64,000 bases of DNA. Source: Cupriavidus sp. 2SB (GTDB lineage Bacteria; Pseudomonadota; Gammaproteobacteria; Burkholderiales; Burkholderiaceae). Every line of letters begins with the position of its first letter. Positions within the stretch are counted from its first letter, which is position 1. The stretch lies in assembly GCF_005503625.1 (NCBI RefSeq), contig NZ_SCMX01000019.1, forward strand, positions 1 through 64,000, read 5' to 3'. Positions 17,162-25,504 of this stretch are shown piece after piece. Position numbers and translations under genes: made by a program. The notes beneath the pieces were generated by a model, which ran no database searches, was not told the DNA's origin, and worked only from the letters and a program-made list of their open reading frames with translations.

Positions 17162-18649
17162 ATGAAACGTCAAGCTTTCTCCGTGTTGTCCCGCCTGAAC
17201 CCCTGGCAGCGCCTGCTGGTTTCGGCTGTCCTCGTGACACTGGCCGCACCGGCGGCCGCGCAGTTGCGTGCCCCGGGCTCCAGCTCCGGATCGCGTACAC
17301 AGGGCATCTTCATGCAGCCGTCCGCGCCGCAGAACACCGTTGCCCCGAGCCAGCCGCAGATGGGCGTGCCGCAGCCGCAGTCCGGCCAGAAACGCTCGCA
17401 ATTGGTGGACGAGGTCGTGGCCATCGTCAACAACAGTGTGATCACGCGCCGTGAACTGCTGGACCGTGCCGACGAGATCGAGAACCAGTTGCGCACGGCC
17501 AATCGCCAGGTTCCGCCGCGTGCGGACCTGCTGGGCGAAGTGCTCGAACGCCTGGTGATGGAGCGTGTGCAGACGCAGGCTGCCCAAGACGCCGGCATCA
17601 AGGTGACGGATCAGGAAGTGGACCGAGCCATCGAATCGGTGGCGCAGCAGAACAAGATGTCTGCTGGCGACTTGCGCATGCGTGTGGAATCCAGCGGCAT
17701 GAGCTGGACCAAGTATCGCGACGAACTGCGCAAGCAGGTGCAGGTGATCCGCCTGCGCGAGCGTGAGGTGGACTCGAAGGTGCAGGTGTACGACGGCGAG
17801 ATCGACAACTTCATCGCTGCGCGCGGCGGCCAGGGCGCGGCGACCGGCCCGACGGAGTTCGACGTGCAGCAGATCCTGGTGCGCGTGCCCGAGGACGCAT
17901 CCGAGGCGCAGAAGGCGCAGCTCAAGGCCAAGGCCGAGGGTCTGCTCAAGCAGGCACAGGCCAGCAACGCCGACTTCGCGGCGCTGGCCCGCGCCAACTC
18001 CGACGCGCCGGAAGCGGCGCAGGGCGGCTCGATGGGCTTCCGCGAAATTGGACGCCTGCCGGCGCAATTCGCGAATGCCGTGGTCGACCTGCAACCGGGC
18101 AGCGTAGTGCCGGAGGTAGTGGAATCGGCCAACGGCTTCCATGTGCTGAAGCTGGCGTCCAAGCGCATGGGCGCGGCGCCGCAGCAGGCCGCGGCCGACC
18201 GCATCACCCAGACGCAGGTGCGCCACATCCTGATCCGCACTGGCCCGAACATGCCCGAGGCAGAGGCCAAGCGCCAGATGTCCACCATCCGCGACCGGAT
18301 CACGCACGGCGGCGACTTTGCCGATGCGGCGCGCCGCTATTCACAGGATGGCTCGGCCCAGCAGGGCGGCGAACTGGGCTGGATTTCTCCTGGCGAGCTG
18401 GTGCCGGAGTTCGAGCAAGCGATGAACCGGCTGCGTCCGGGCGAGATTTCCGAGCCGGTCGTGTCGCAGTTTGGCGTTCACCTGATTCAGGTGGAAAACC
18501 GTCGCGAGACCGAAGTATCGTCGGAGAAGCAGCGCGACTTCGCCCGTGCGGAAGTTCGCGAGCAGAAGCTGCGCGCCGCCTATGATGACTGGGTGCGCCA
18601 ACTGCGCAGCGCCGCCTACGTCGAATACCGGATCAACCGCCAGCGCTGA
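17162..18649 (+). CDS. surA: Periplasmic peptidyl-prolyl isomerase and OMP chaperone SurA
   Basis: Escorts outer-membrane proteins such as LptD across the periplasm and isomerises Xaa-Pro bonds. The 495-residue product has a signal peptide ending LAAPAAAQ, a Gln/Pro-rich linker, an N-terminal SurA chaperone domain (about 75-230: [30 protein letters not shown]) and two parvulin domains. The first begins at about [15 protein letters not shown] and the second at about [15 protein letters not shown] with [22 protein letters not shown]-terminal helix ([22 protein letters not shown]) completes it. It is in a tight lptD-surA-pdxA-ksgA run, as in other proteobacteria. Confidence 0.97.
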   Translation: MKRQAFSVLSRLNPWQRLLVSAVLVTLAAPAAAQLRAPGSSSGSRTQGIFMQPSAPQNTVAPSQPQMGVPQPQSGQKRSQLVDEVVAIVNNSVITRRELLDRADEIENQLRTANRQVPPRADLLGEVLERLVMERVQTQAAQDAGIKVTDQEVDRAIESVAQQNKMSAGDLRMRVESSGMSWTKYRDELRKQVQVIRLREREVDSKVQVYDGEIDNFIAARGGQGAATGPTEFDVQQILVRVPEDASEAQKAQLKAKAEGLLKQAQASNADFAALARANSDAPEAAQGGSMGFREIGRLPAQFANAVVDLQPGSVVPEVVESANGFHVLKLASKRMGAAPQQAAADRITQTQVRHILIRTGPNMPEAEAKRQMSTIRDRITHGGDFADAARRYSQDGSAQQGGELGWISPGELVPEFEQAMNRLRPGEISEPVVSQFGVHLIQVENRRETEVSSEKQRDFARAEVREQKLRAAYDDWVRQLRSAAYVEYRINRQR

Positions 18650-18665
18650 TGCGCCGGCCCCTGCC

Positions 18666-19748
18666 ATGCCCGACCCTGCCTCTCTGACCGCAACGCCTGC
18701 CCTGGCGATCACCACCGGCGAGCCCGCCGGCATCGGCCCCGATATCACCATCGGTGCCCTGCTGCAGCTGGCCGGGAACGGTCACGGGGCGGGGAGCGGC
18801 AACGGAGGCAGCCTCCGCTTTCATGTGCTTGGAGATGCACGCCTGCTCATGGCGCGTGCAGAAGCTCTGGGCGTGGCTCATGCCTGGCAGCGACGCCTCG
18901 CCGAGGGCCATGTCGTGGTGGAGGACATCGCGCTTGGCGTGGCCTGCGAACCGGGTCACCTCGATGCGCGCAACGGACGCTACGTGCTGGCGCTGCTCGA
19001 TGCCGCCATCGACGGACTGCGCGACGGCCGCTATGCGGCCATGATCACGGCGCCTGTTCAGAAAAGTACGATCAACGATGCCGGTGTGCCGTTCACCGGC
19101 CATACCGAATACCTGGCCGAGCAGGCGGGCGTACCGCGCGTGGTGATGATGCTGGCGGGTCCGCAGCCGGCGCATGACAACGCCATGCTGCGCGTAGCGC
19201 TCGCCACTACCCACCTGCCGCTGCGCGCCGTGCCCGATGCGCTGACGGTGCCGATGCTGATCGATACGCTGCGCATCGTCGACCACGACCTGCGCCGCCA
19301 TTTCGGCATCGCCCGGCCGCGCATCCTGGTGACGGGCCTGAATCCGCATGCGGGCGAATCGGGCCATATGGGGCGCGAGGAAATCGATGTCATCGTGCCT
19401 GCGCTGCAGCTGGCGGCCGATGCCGATATCGATGCACGCGGCCCCTATCCCGCCGACACGCTGTTCCAGCCGCGCCATCTGCGCGATGCCGACTGCGTGC
19501 TGGCGATGTACCACGACCAGGGCCTTGCGCCCCTGAAATACGGCACGTTCGGCCACGGCGTCAATGTCACGCTGGGCCTGCCATTCATCCGCACCTCGGT
19601 GGACCATGGCACCGCACTCGACCTGGCCGGTAGCGGCCGGGCCGAGCACGGCAGCATGATCGAAGCCATCCGATGTGCCATCAACATGGCTGGCCACGCC
19701 AGCGGACGCCACGGCAACGGCGCGTCCGCCGGCAGCGGCCGGCACTGA
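18666..19748 (+). CDS. pdxA: 4-hydroxythreonine-4-phosphate dehydrogenase PdxA
   Basis: NAD-dependent oxidation of 4-phosphohydroxythreonine, a step of DXP-dependent pyridoxal phosphate synthesis. The start MPDPASLTA lies 16 bases after surA; the 360-residue product carries family motifs [40 protein letters not shown] (metal and substrate binding), [57 protein letters not shown] and the closing [10 protein letters not shown]. The C-terminal tail after that is His/Gly-rich and divergent. The ksgA start follows 3 bases after the stop. Confidence 0.97.
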   Translation: MPDPASLTATPALAITTGEPAGIGPDITIGALLQLAGNGHGAGSGNGGSLRFHVLGDARLLMARAEALGVAHAWQRRLAEGHVVVEDIALGVACEPGHLDARNGRYVLALLDAAIDGLRDGRYAAMITAPVQKSTINDAGVPFTGHTEYLAEQAGVPRVVMMLAGPQPAHDNAMLRVALATTHLPLRAVPDALTVPMLIDTLRIVDHDLRRHFGIARPRILVTGLNPHAGESGHMGREEIDVIVPALQLAADADIDARGPYPADTLFQPRHLRDADCVLAMYHDQGLAPLKYGTFGHGVNVTLGLPFIRTSVDHGTALDLAGSGRAEHGSMIEAIRCAINMAGHASGRHGNGASAGSGRH

Positions 19749-19751
19749 CCT

Positions 19752-20594
19752 ATGCGTTCAAACGTGCATCAGGGCCATGTGGCCCGCAAACGGTTCGGCC
19801 AGAATTTTCTGGTCGACGACGGCATCATCTACGGCATCGTCAACGCGATCGATCCGCAACCGGACGACATCGTCGTCGAGATCGGGCCGGGCCTCGGCGC
19901 GCTGACCGACCCGCTGCTCGAACGTCTGCCTGCGATGCAGGTCGTCGAGCTGGATCGTGATCTCGTGGAACGGCTCCGTCGCCGCTACGAAGACCGCCTG
20001 ACGGTGCATGCCGGCGATGCGCTGGCCTTCGACTTCGGCAAGCTGCAGGAACCGGGCCGTGCGCTGCGTATCGTCGGCAACCTGCCGTACAACATTTCGA
20101 GTCCGCTGCTGTTCCACCTGATGGATTTCGCCGATCACGTGCGCGATCAGCATTTCATGCTCCAGAAGGAAGTGGTCGAGCGCATGGTTGCAGAGCCCGG
20201 CAGCAAGGCGTTCGGGCGGTTGTCGATCATGCTGCAGGTGCGCTACCACATGGAACACGTGCTGGACGTGCCGCCGGCATCGTTCAACCCGCCGCCCAAG
20301 GTCGATTCGGCCGTGGTGCGCATGATCCCGTGGCCACGCGGCGAGGATGGCACGCTGCGCTCGCCGTATCCGGCCTGCGACGCCAACGTGCTGGGCGATG
20401 TGGTGACCGCGGCCTTCTCGCAGCGCCGCAAGGTGCTGCGTAACACGCTGTCTTTCCTGCGTGACCAGGTGGACTTCGACGCGCTGGGCTTCGACCTGAC
20501 CCGCCGTGCGGAGGAAGTTGCCGTATCCGAGTATGTGGAACTGGCGCGCATCGTCGGCAATGGCGCCGCGCCGCGCGCAAGCGGCACGGCTTGA
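19752..20594 (+). CDS. ksgA: 16S rRNA dimethyladenosine transferase KsgA (RsmA)
   Basis: Dimethylates the two adjacent adenosines near the 3' end of 16S rRNA during small-subunit maturation. The 280-residue product has the Rossmann methyltransferase motifs: [14 protein letters not shown] at the N-terminus, motif [17 protein letters not shown], acidic loop [13 protein letters not shown], and the catalytic [14 protein letters not shown]. The C-terminal rRNA-binding domain has [21 protein letters not shown] and [15 protein letters not shown]. It is tightly packed behind pdxA, consistent with the conserved surA-pdxA-ksgA group. Confidence 0.98.
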   Translation: MRSNVHQGHVARKRFGQNFLVDDGIIYGIVNAIDPQPDDIVVEIGPGLGALTDPLLERLPAMQVVELDRDLVERLRRRYEDRLTVHAGDALAFDFGKLQEPGRALRIVGNLPYNISSPLLFHLMDFADHVRDQHFMLQKEVVERMVAEPGSKAFGRLSIMLQVRYHMEHVLDVPPASFNPPPKVDSAVVRMIPWPRGEDGTLRSPYPACDANVLGDVVTAAFSQRRKVLRNTLSFLRDQVDFDALGFDLTRRAEEVAVSEYVELARIVGNGAAPRASGTA

Positions 20595-20645
20595 TGCCGG
20601 ACCACGTCTTTCGTTTTCCTAAATTTGAAGTTTGAGCGACGCTCC

Positions 20646-21674
20646 ATGACCGAACAGACCAAGACCGATACGCGTCCCGTCATCCTGACCGGCGACCGCC
20701 CCACCGGCCCGCTTCACCTGGGTCACTTCGTAGGGTCCCTGAAGAGCCGCGTGCAGTTGCAGGAAACGCACAAGCAGTACGTGCTGCTGGCCGACACGCA
20801 GGCGATGACCGACAACGCGCACGATCCGGAGAAGGTGCGCCGCAACGTGCTGGAAGTCGCGCTCGATTATCTGGCCGTGGGCATCGACCCGGCCAAGACC
20901 ACGATCACGGTGCAGTCGCACCTGCCGGCACTGGCCGAACTGACCCTGATGTATCTCAACTTCGTCACGGTCTCGCGTCTCGAACGCAATCCGACGATCA
21001 AGGAAGAGATCCAGGCGCGCGGCTTTGGCCGTGACATCCCGGCGGGTTTCCTGTGCTACCCGGCGTCGCAGGCTGCGGACATCACGGGTTTCAAGGCCGT
21101 GCTGGTGCCGGTGGGTGAAGACCAGGCCCCGTTGATCGAGCAGACCAACGAGATCGTGCGCCGCATCAACCATCAGGTTGGCCGCGACGTGCTGCCCGAA
21201 GCCACCGCGCTGATCCCGAAGCATGGCCGTCTGCCGGGCGTGGATGGCAAGGCCAAGATGAGCAAGTCGATGGGTAACTCGATTCCGCTCGGCGCCTCGC
21301 CGGACCAGATCCGCGAGGCCGTGCAGAAGATGTACACCGACCCGAACCACCTCAAGGTGTCCGACCCGGGGCAGGTCGAGGGCAATGTCGTGTTCACCTA
21401 CCTCGACGCGTTCGATCCGAACGTCGAGGAAGTGCAGGCGCTCAAGGACCACTACCGACGCGGCGGCCTGGGCGACATGGTGCTCAAGCGCCGAGTGGAA
21501 GGCATCCTGCAGGAAATGCTGCGTCCGATGCGCGAGCGCCGCGAGCAGCTGGCGCAGGACCCGGGCTACGTCTTCGACATCCTCAAGAAGGGCACCGAAG
21601 AAGCCCGCGAACTGACCCAGCAGACGCTGGACGAAGTGCGTGGGGCGCTGGGGATGTTCTCGTTTCCGAAGTAA
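20646..21674 (+). CDS. trpS: Tryptophanyl-tRNA synthetase
   Basis: Class Ic aminoacyl-tRNA synthetase that charges tRNA-Trp. The product is 342 residues from ATG MTEQTKTDTR; an in-frame TTG 7 codons earlier is possible but has no better ribosome site. HIGH-type motif GPLHLGHFVGSL is at about 22-33, the KMSKS motif (GKAKMSKSMGNSIPLG) at about 205, and the tryptophan-pocket region MYLNFVTVSRLERNPTIKEE fits TrpRS. It is 51 bases downstream of ksgA on the same strand. It ends just before a copy of the composite repeat that separates it from a convergent gene. Confidence 0.94.
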   Translation: MTEQTKTDTRPVILTGDRPTGPLHLGHFVGSLKSRVQLQETHKQYVLLADTQAMTDNAHDPEKVRRNVLEVALDYLAVGIDPAKTTITVQSHLPALAELTLMYLNFVTVSRLERNPTIKEEIQARGFGRDIPAGFLCYPASQAADITGFKAVLVPVGEDQAPLIEQTNEIVRRINHQVGRDVLPEATALIPKHGRLPGVDGKAKMSKSMGNSIPLGASPDQIREAVQKMYTDPNHLKVSDPGQVEGNVVFTYLDAFDPNVEEVQALKDHYRRGGLGDMVLKRRVEGILQEMLRPMRERREQLAQDPGYVFDILKKGTEEARELTQQTLDEVRGALGMFSFPK

Positions 21675-21700
21675 AACTTGGATGTTCCCTTCGGTGTTCT

Positions 21701-21825
21701 GCCCTCTCCCGCAAGGCGGGAGAGGGGCGGGGGAGAGGGCAAGCAGTTCAAATTGCCGCACGTCGGCAAGCAGAACCTCCAGCGCTCACCCTCAACCCCT
21801 CTCCCACTCCATGGGAGAGGGGAGC
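21701..21825. repeat. Composite CTCTCCC repeat, full copy A
   Basis: Left hairpin CCCTCTCCCGC/GCGGGAGAGGGG, arm GGGGGAGAGGGC, core with TTCAAATTGCCGCACGTCGG and CAAGCAGAACCTCC, then a complementary arm and right hairpin CCCCTCTCCCACTC/ATGGGAGAGGGG. Inside the core TTGCCG-CACGT-CGGCAA forms a third hairpin. It lies between the convergent trpS and DMT exporter genes and could act as a bidirectional transcript end. Confidence 0.9.
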
Positions 21826-21831
21826 CAACAA

Positions 21832-22737
21832 CTATCCCTTCCGATTCACCAGCACAATCCCCCCCAATACCAGCACCGCCGCCACGGCGAATCTCACGCC
21901 CACCTGGTCGTGCATCAGCAGCACACCAAATGCCACGCCGAACAGCGGGGTCAGGAACGAGAAGACCGAGAGGCGCGAGGCCAGGTACTGGCGCAGCAGC
22001 CAGAACCAGATCAGGTAGCTGGCGAACGCCACGAGCACCGACTGGTAGAACAGGCTCGCCACCACAAAGCCGTTGACCTCCACGCGATGCACTTGCCCCG
22101 CCGCCAGGGCCATCACGAGCAGCAGCACGGCCGAGACCGTCAACTGATAGAGCAGCGTCTTGCTGGCCGGTGCGTGCGACAGTTTGCTGCCGCGTACCAC
22201 GATCGTTGTAGCCGCCCATAGCGCCCCAGCCACTACGCCCAGCGCATCGCCGAGCAGTGTGGACGATTGCGCTGACGACGAGACGATGCCATCGGCGAAG
22301 GCCAGCACCATGCCGCAGAACGCCATGACCACGCCCAGCCACTGGCCGCGCTGCAAATGCTCGCCCGGAACAAAGAGGTGCAGCCCCAGCGCGGTGAAGA
22401 TCGGTGCGGTGTAGAGGAACACGGCCATACGCGAGGCGGTGGTGTGGCCCAGTCCGACAAAGATGCAGAAGAACTCCGCACCGAACAGCAAACCGGCGAC
22501 GATGCCGGGCCGCAGGGTGCCGTCATGTTCCCAAAGCGGGGTACGGCGCCATGCCGCAAACGCGAAGACGAGCAGCGCAGCGATGGCGGAGCGGACGCCG
22601 GCCTGGAGTACGGCGCCCATCAAGGGCGCCGTGACCTTGATCACAACTTGCTGGAGTCCCCATGCGGCGCACAGCAGGACCATCAATCCGATGGCCATGC
22701 TGTCCAGCGGGCGCCTTGTTATTGTTTGCGTGCCCAT
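21832..22737 (-). CDS. DMT-superfamily (EamA) transporter
   Basis: 301-residue inner-membrane protein with ten hydrophobic segments in two EamA repeats (first from MAIGLMVLLCAAWGLQQVVIK, second from ALGVVAGALWAATTIVVRG). The glycines and Trp of the first helix (AAWGLQQVVIK) and VFLYTAPIFTALGL near helix 4 are typical of drug/metabolite exporters of the RhaT/EamA type. Substrate cannot be told from sequence. It is followed on the minus strand by copy A of the repeat; gloA lies 12 bases upstream, so the two may share a transcript. Confidence 0.9.
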   Translation of the reverse strand: MGTQTITRRPLDSMAIGLMVLLCAAWGLQQVVIKVTAPLMGAVLQAGVRSAIAALLVFAFAAWRRTPLWEHDGTLRPGIVAGLLFGAEFFCIFVGLGHTTASRMAVFLYTAPIFTALGLHLFVPGEHLQRGQWLGVVMAFCGMVLAFADGIVSSSAQSSTLLGDALGVVAGALWAATTIVVRGSKLSHAPASKTLLYQLTVSAVLLLVMALAAGQVHRVEVNGFVVASLFYQSVLVAFASYLIWFWLLRQYLASRLSVFSFLTPLFGVAFGVLLMHDQVGVRFAVAAVLVLGGIVLVNRKG

Positions 22738-22749
22738 GGATCCGGGCGC

Positions 22750-23157
22750 TTACGGACGGGCAGCGTCGCGCGTGGAATTGCGTTCGATGAGTTCGATCTT
22801 GTAGCCGTCCGGGTCTTCCACGAAGGCGATGACAGTGGTGCCGCCCTTGACGGGGCCAGCTTCGCGCGTGACCTTGCCGCCAGCGGCGCGGATGCGCTCG
22901 CAGGCATCGGCTGCGTTCGGCGTTTCCAGCGCGATATGGCCGTAGGCGGAACCCAGGTCGTACTTGTCCACGCCGTAGTTGTAGGTCAGTTCCAGCACCG
23001 CGGTTTCGCTCTCCGGGCCGTAGCCGACAAAGGCCAGGCGGTACTTGTACTCGGGGTTGTCGCTCTCGCGCAGCAGTTGCATGCCGAGGATGCGCGTGTA
23101 GAAATCGATCGAGCGCTGGTAGTCGCCAACGCGCAGCATGGTGTGGAGGAGTCGCAT
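22750..23157 (-). CDS. gloA: Lactoylglutathione lyase (glyoxalase I)
   Basis: Converts the hemithioacetal of methylglyoxal and glutathione to S-lactoylglutathione. The 135-residue product is full length. All four metal ligands of the Ni-type enzyme are at the E. coli positions: H5 ([10 protein letters not shown]), E56 (AVLELTYN), H74 (AYGHIALE) and E122 (GYKIELIER). The short-loop form indicates the Ni/Co-activated class. It is immediately upstream of a DMT exporter. Confidence 0.97.
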   Translation of the reverse strand: MRLLHTMLRVGDYQRSIDFYTRILGMQLLRESDNPEYKYRLAFVGYGPESETAVLELTYNYGVDKYDLGSAYGHIALETPNAADACERIRAAGGKVTREAGPVKGGTTVIAFVEDPDGYKIELIERNSTRDAARP

Positions 23158-23235
23158 GGGGGCCTTCTCTGTGAGGTCGTTGTCAAAGCGGAGACCGCCA
23201 TTTTAGTCCCCCCCGACAGATTGCGCCCGGACGCC

Positions 23236-24117
23236 TCAGAACGTTGGCAGCAGTTCCGGCGGATGGGCGCGCAGCTCGGCGCGGGCGTCGCGGAACTCGG
23301 GGAAGATGGATTCAACGGTTTCCCAGAAGCGAGGGCCGTGGTTCATTTCCTTGAGGTGTGCCAGTTCGTGCGCGGCCACATAGTCGATCATCGACAGCGG
23401 GAAATGCATGAGCCGCCAGTTGAGGCGGATCTTGCCGTCCGCCGTACAACTGCCCCAGCGTGTGGCGGCCGAGGTCAGCGCGAAACCGGTGTGGCGCACG
23501 CCGAGCTTGTCTGCGTAGATGTCGAGCCGCTCTGCCAGCAGGCGGCGCGCCTGCGCCTGGAGCCAGCCCTGCACGCGGTCCTTGATCTGCTGATCGTCGG
23601 CATGGGCCGGCAGCGCCAGATGCAGCACGCGGGTCTCCGCGTCGAACATCAGAACGGAGGCCGGCGAATCCAGCCGCAGCGTGATCGGCGTGCCCAGGAA
23701 GGGCAGCGACGCACCGTCGCGCCATTGCACGGTGGGCAGCACGCGGCGGGTCTCGCGGTGGCGCCATTCGCCCAGTTTGGCGAAGATCCAGCGCTGCTTC
23801 TCCAGGATGGCCGATTCCACATCGCCCAGGGTGACCCAGCGTGGCGCGGTGATCGACAACCCGCGATCGTCCACGGTAAAGCCGATCGTGCGGCGGGCAG
23901 ACCGCTTGAGTGCGTAGTGAACGATGCGCTCGCCCACCCGCAGCATCCGCGCGTTCGGCTGCGCGGGCGGCCACGTGGCGTGGTCGGGCTGCAGGGCGGG
24001 CTGCGCAAGGCCATGCGCCTCCGGCAGCGATGGCTCCTGCGTGGCGACCGCCCCAGGCGCGTCGGCCAGCGGCAGTTCCAGCTGGGGATTCTCGGGAGAG
24101 GGCCGCAGCAGCTTCAT
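23236..24117 (-). CDS. YgjP-like (M48/DUF45) metallopeptidase
   Basis: 293-residue protein with a YgjP-like metallopeptidase domain. The zinc motif AAHELAHLKEMNHGPRFW (HExxH plus downstream His) lies at about residues 246-263, preceded by the family's TRWGSCTADGKIRLNWRLMHFP. The first 60 residues are Pro/Ala-rich and variable. No signal peptide, so cytoplasmic. E. coli YgjP-type proteins are small and poorly characterised. The start overlaps the plsC stop by 4 bases, so it is coupled to the gmhB-plsC run. Confidence 0.92.
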   Translation of the reverse strand: MKLLRPSPENPQLELPLADAPGAVATQEPSLPEAHGLAQPALQPDHATWPPAQPNARMLRVGERIVHYALKRSARRTIGFTVDDRGLSITAPRWVTLGDVESAILEKQRWIFAKLGEWRHRETRRVLPTVQWRDGASLPFLGTPITLRLDSPASVLMFDAETRVLHLALPAHADDQQIKDRVQGWLQAQARRLLAERLDIYADKLGVRHTGFALTSAATRWGSCTADGKIRLNWRLMHFPLSMIDYVAAHELAHLKEMNHGPRFWETVESIFPEFRDARAELRAHPPELLPTF

Positions 24118-24875
24118 GCGGTGGCCTGGCCGGCGGTCCGGCGATAACTATCGGCGTCGATACGGCGCATCTCCGCTTCGATCCACACCTCGGCTTCCTG
24201 GTTCAGTACGTCGGCCGTCTTGTTGGCCGAAGGAATGGCATCGCCCACGGAGATGGTGATGGTGCCCGGATACTTCAGGAACGTGTTGCGCGGCCAGCAG
24301 CGGCCCGAATTGACCGCCATCGGAAACACCCATGCGCCGGTTTCCACGGCCAGGCGTGCACCGCCGCTCTTGTAGCGGGGCTTCTGCATGCCCGAAGGCG
24401 TGCGAGTGCCTTCCGGGAACATGATGATCCAAGCCCCTTCGTTGAGGCGCTCGCGACCCTGACGTGCTGCCGATGCAAATGCACGCGTGCCGTCCTTGCG
24501 GTTGATGTGCACCATCTTGAGCATGCCCAGCGCCCAGCCAAAGAAGGGCACGAACAGCAATTCGCGCTTGAACACGAAGCACAGCGGCTTGGGCATCAGC
24601 GCCATGTAGGCGATGGTTTCCCAGGCGGACTGGTGCTTGGAGAGCAGCACCACGGGCTTGTCGAGCATCGCCAGCATCTTTTCCTTGCCTTCGATGCGGT
24701 AATTGATGCCACAGATCAGGCGCGCGGCACTGATGACAAGCACCGGCCAGCCACGCACGAAGCGGAAGCGTTTCTCGGCGTTGACGAACGGGAAGACGAT
24801 GAAGCAGGCGCACGCATACGGCGGCGTGATGATCAGCAGGTACAGCGCGAAAATCAGGGAACGGATGAAGAGCAT
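24114..24875 (-). CDS. plsC: 1-acyl-glycerol-3-phosphate acyltransferase PlsC
   Basis: Transfers an acyl chain to lysophosphatidic acid to make phosphatidic acid at the inner membrane. The 253-residue product has an N-terminal membrane helix (SLIFALYLLIITPPYACACFIVFPF). The catalytic block reads LSKHQSAWETI, an HX4E rather than the usual HX4D, followed by the glycerol-phosphate motif FPEGTRTPSG and the VFPMAVNSG motif. The HX4E form appears in this subfamily, so loss of activity is not implied. It sits between gmhB (17-base gap) and the YgjP-type gene (4-base overlap). Confidence 0.93.
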   Translation of the reverse strand: MLFIRSLIFALYLLIITPPYACACFIVFPFVNAEKRFRFVRGWPVLVISAARLICGINYRIEGKEKMLAMLDKPVVLLSKHQSAWETIAYMALMPKPLCFVFKRELLFVPFFGWALGMLKMVHINRKDGTRAFASAARQGRERLNEGAWIIMFPEGTRTPSGMQKPRYKSGGARLAVETGAWVFPMAVNSGRCWPRNTFLKYPGTITISVGDAIPSANKTADVLNQEAEVWIEAEMRRIDADSYRRTAGQATA

Positions 24876-24892
24876 CGATGGGAACCGGAAAT

Positions 24893-25486
24893 TCAGGGGG
24901 CAGGCTGCGGCGCAGGCGCGGCAACCTTGTGGGAGCCTTCCGTGACGAGCCAGCGCGCGAACGCGGCCAGGTCGTCATGCACGCGGGTGGCGGCGGGCAG
25001 GCCGCCCTTCTCCAGCGTGCGCAGGCCCTTGCCGGTGCGCACCAGGTGCGGCACGCAGCCTACCGAGACGCCGGCTTCGAGGTCGCGCAGCGAATCGCCG
25101 ACGGTCGGCACATTGCGCAGTTCGATACCGAACCGCTCGCCGATCTGCTCGTACAGCCCGGATTTGGGCTTGCGGCAATCGCAGTTGTCGGCGGCAGTGT
25201 GCGGGCAGAAGAAAATGGCCTCGACACGGCCACCGAGGCTGGCCAGTGCCTTGTACATCTTTTCGTGCATGGCATTGAGCGCGCTCATCTCGAACAGGCC
25301 GCGGCCGATGCCCGACTGGTTGCTCGCGATCACCACGCGATAGCCCGCCTGGTTCAGCGCGGCAATCGCCTCGAGGCTGCCCTCGATCGGCACCCATTCA
25401 TCGGGCGTCTTGATGAACTGGTCGCTGTCGAGATTGACCACGCCGTCGCGGTCGAGGATCACGAACTTCGGATGGGACTGTGGCAT
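24893..25486 (-). CDS. gmhB: D,D-heptose 1,7-bisphosphate 7-phosphatase GmhB
   Basis: HAD phosphatase of ADP-heptose synthesis for the LPS inner core. The 197-residue product has the nucleophile and acid pair D12/D14 in ILDRDGVVNLDSDQF. Motif II is VIASNQSGIGRGLF, the GmhB Zn-site is CPHTAADNCDCRKPKSG (Cys-His-Cys-Cys), and motif IV is VGDSLRDLEAG. The last 25 residues are variable. It is 18 bases downstream of glyS, in a glyQ-orf-glyS-gmhB-plsC run common in Burkholderiales. Confidence 0.95.
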   Translation of the reverse strand: MPQSHPKFVILDRDGVVNLDSDQFIKTPDEWVPIEGSLEAIAALNQAGYRVVIASNQSGIGRGLFEMSALNAMHEKMYKALASLGGRVEAIFFCPHTAADNCDCRKPKSGLYEQIGERFGIELRNVPTVGDSLRDLEAGVSVGCVPHLVRTGKGLRTLEKGGLPAATRVHDDLAAFARWLVTEGSHKVAAPAPQPAP

Positions 25487-25504
25487 GTCGCGCTCCTCGT
25501 CCGC

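Noticed and set aside
15950-18307. 785-codon minus-strand frame opposite lptD and surA
   Set aside because: Shadow frame of two clear genes; His/Arg/Val-rich, no ribosome site or motif.
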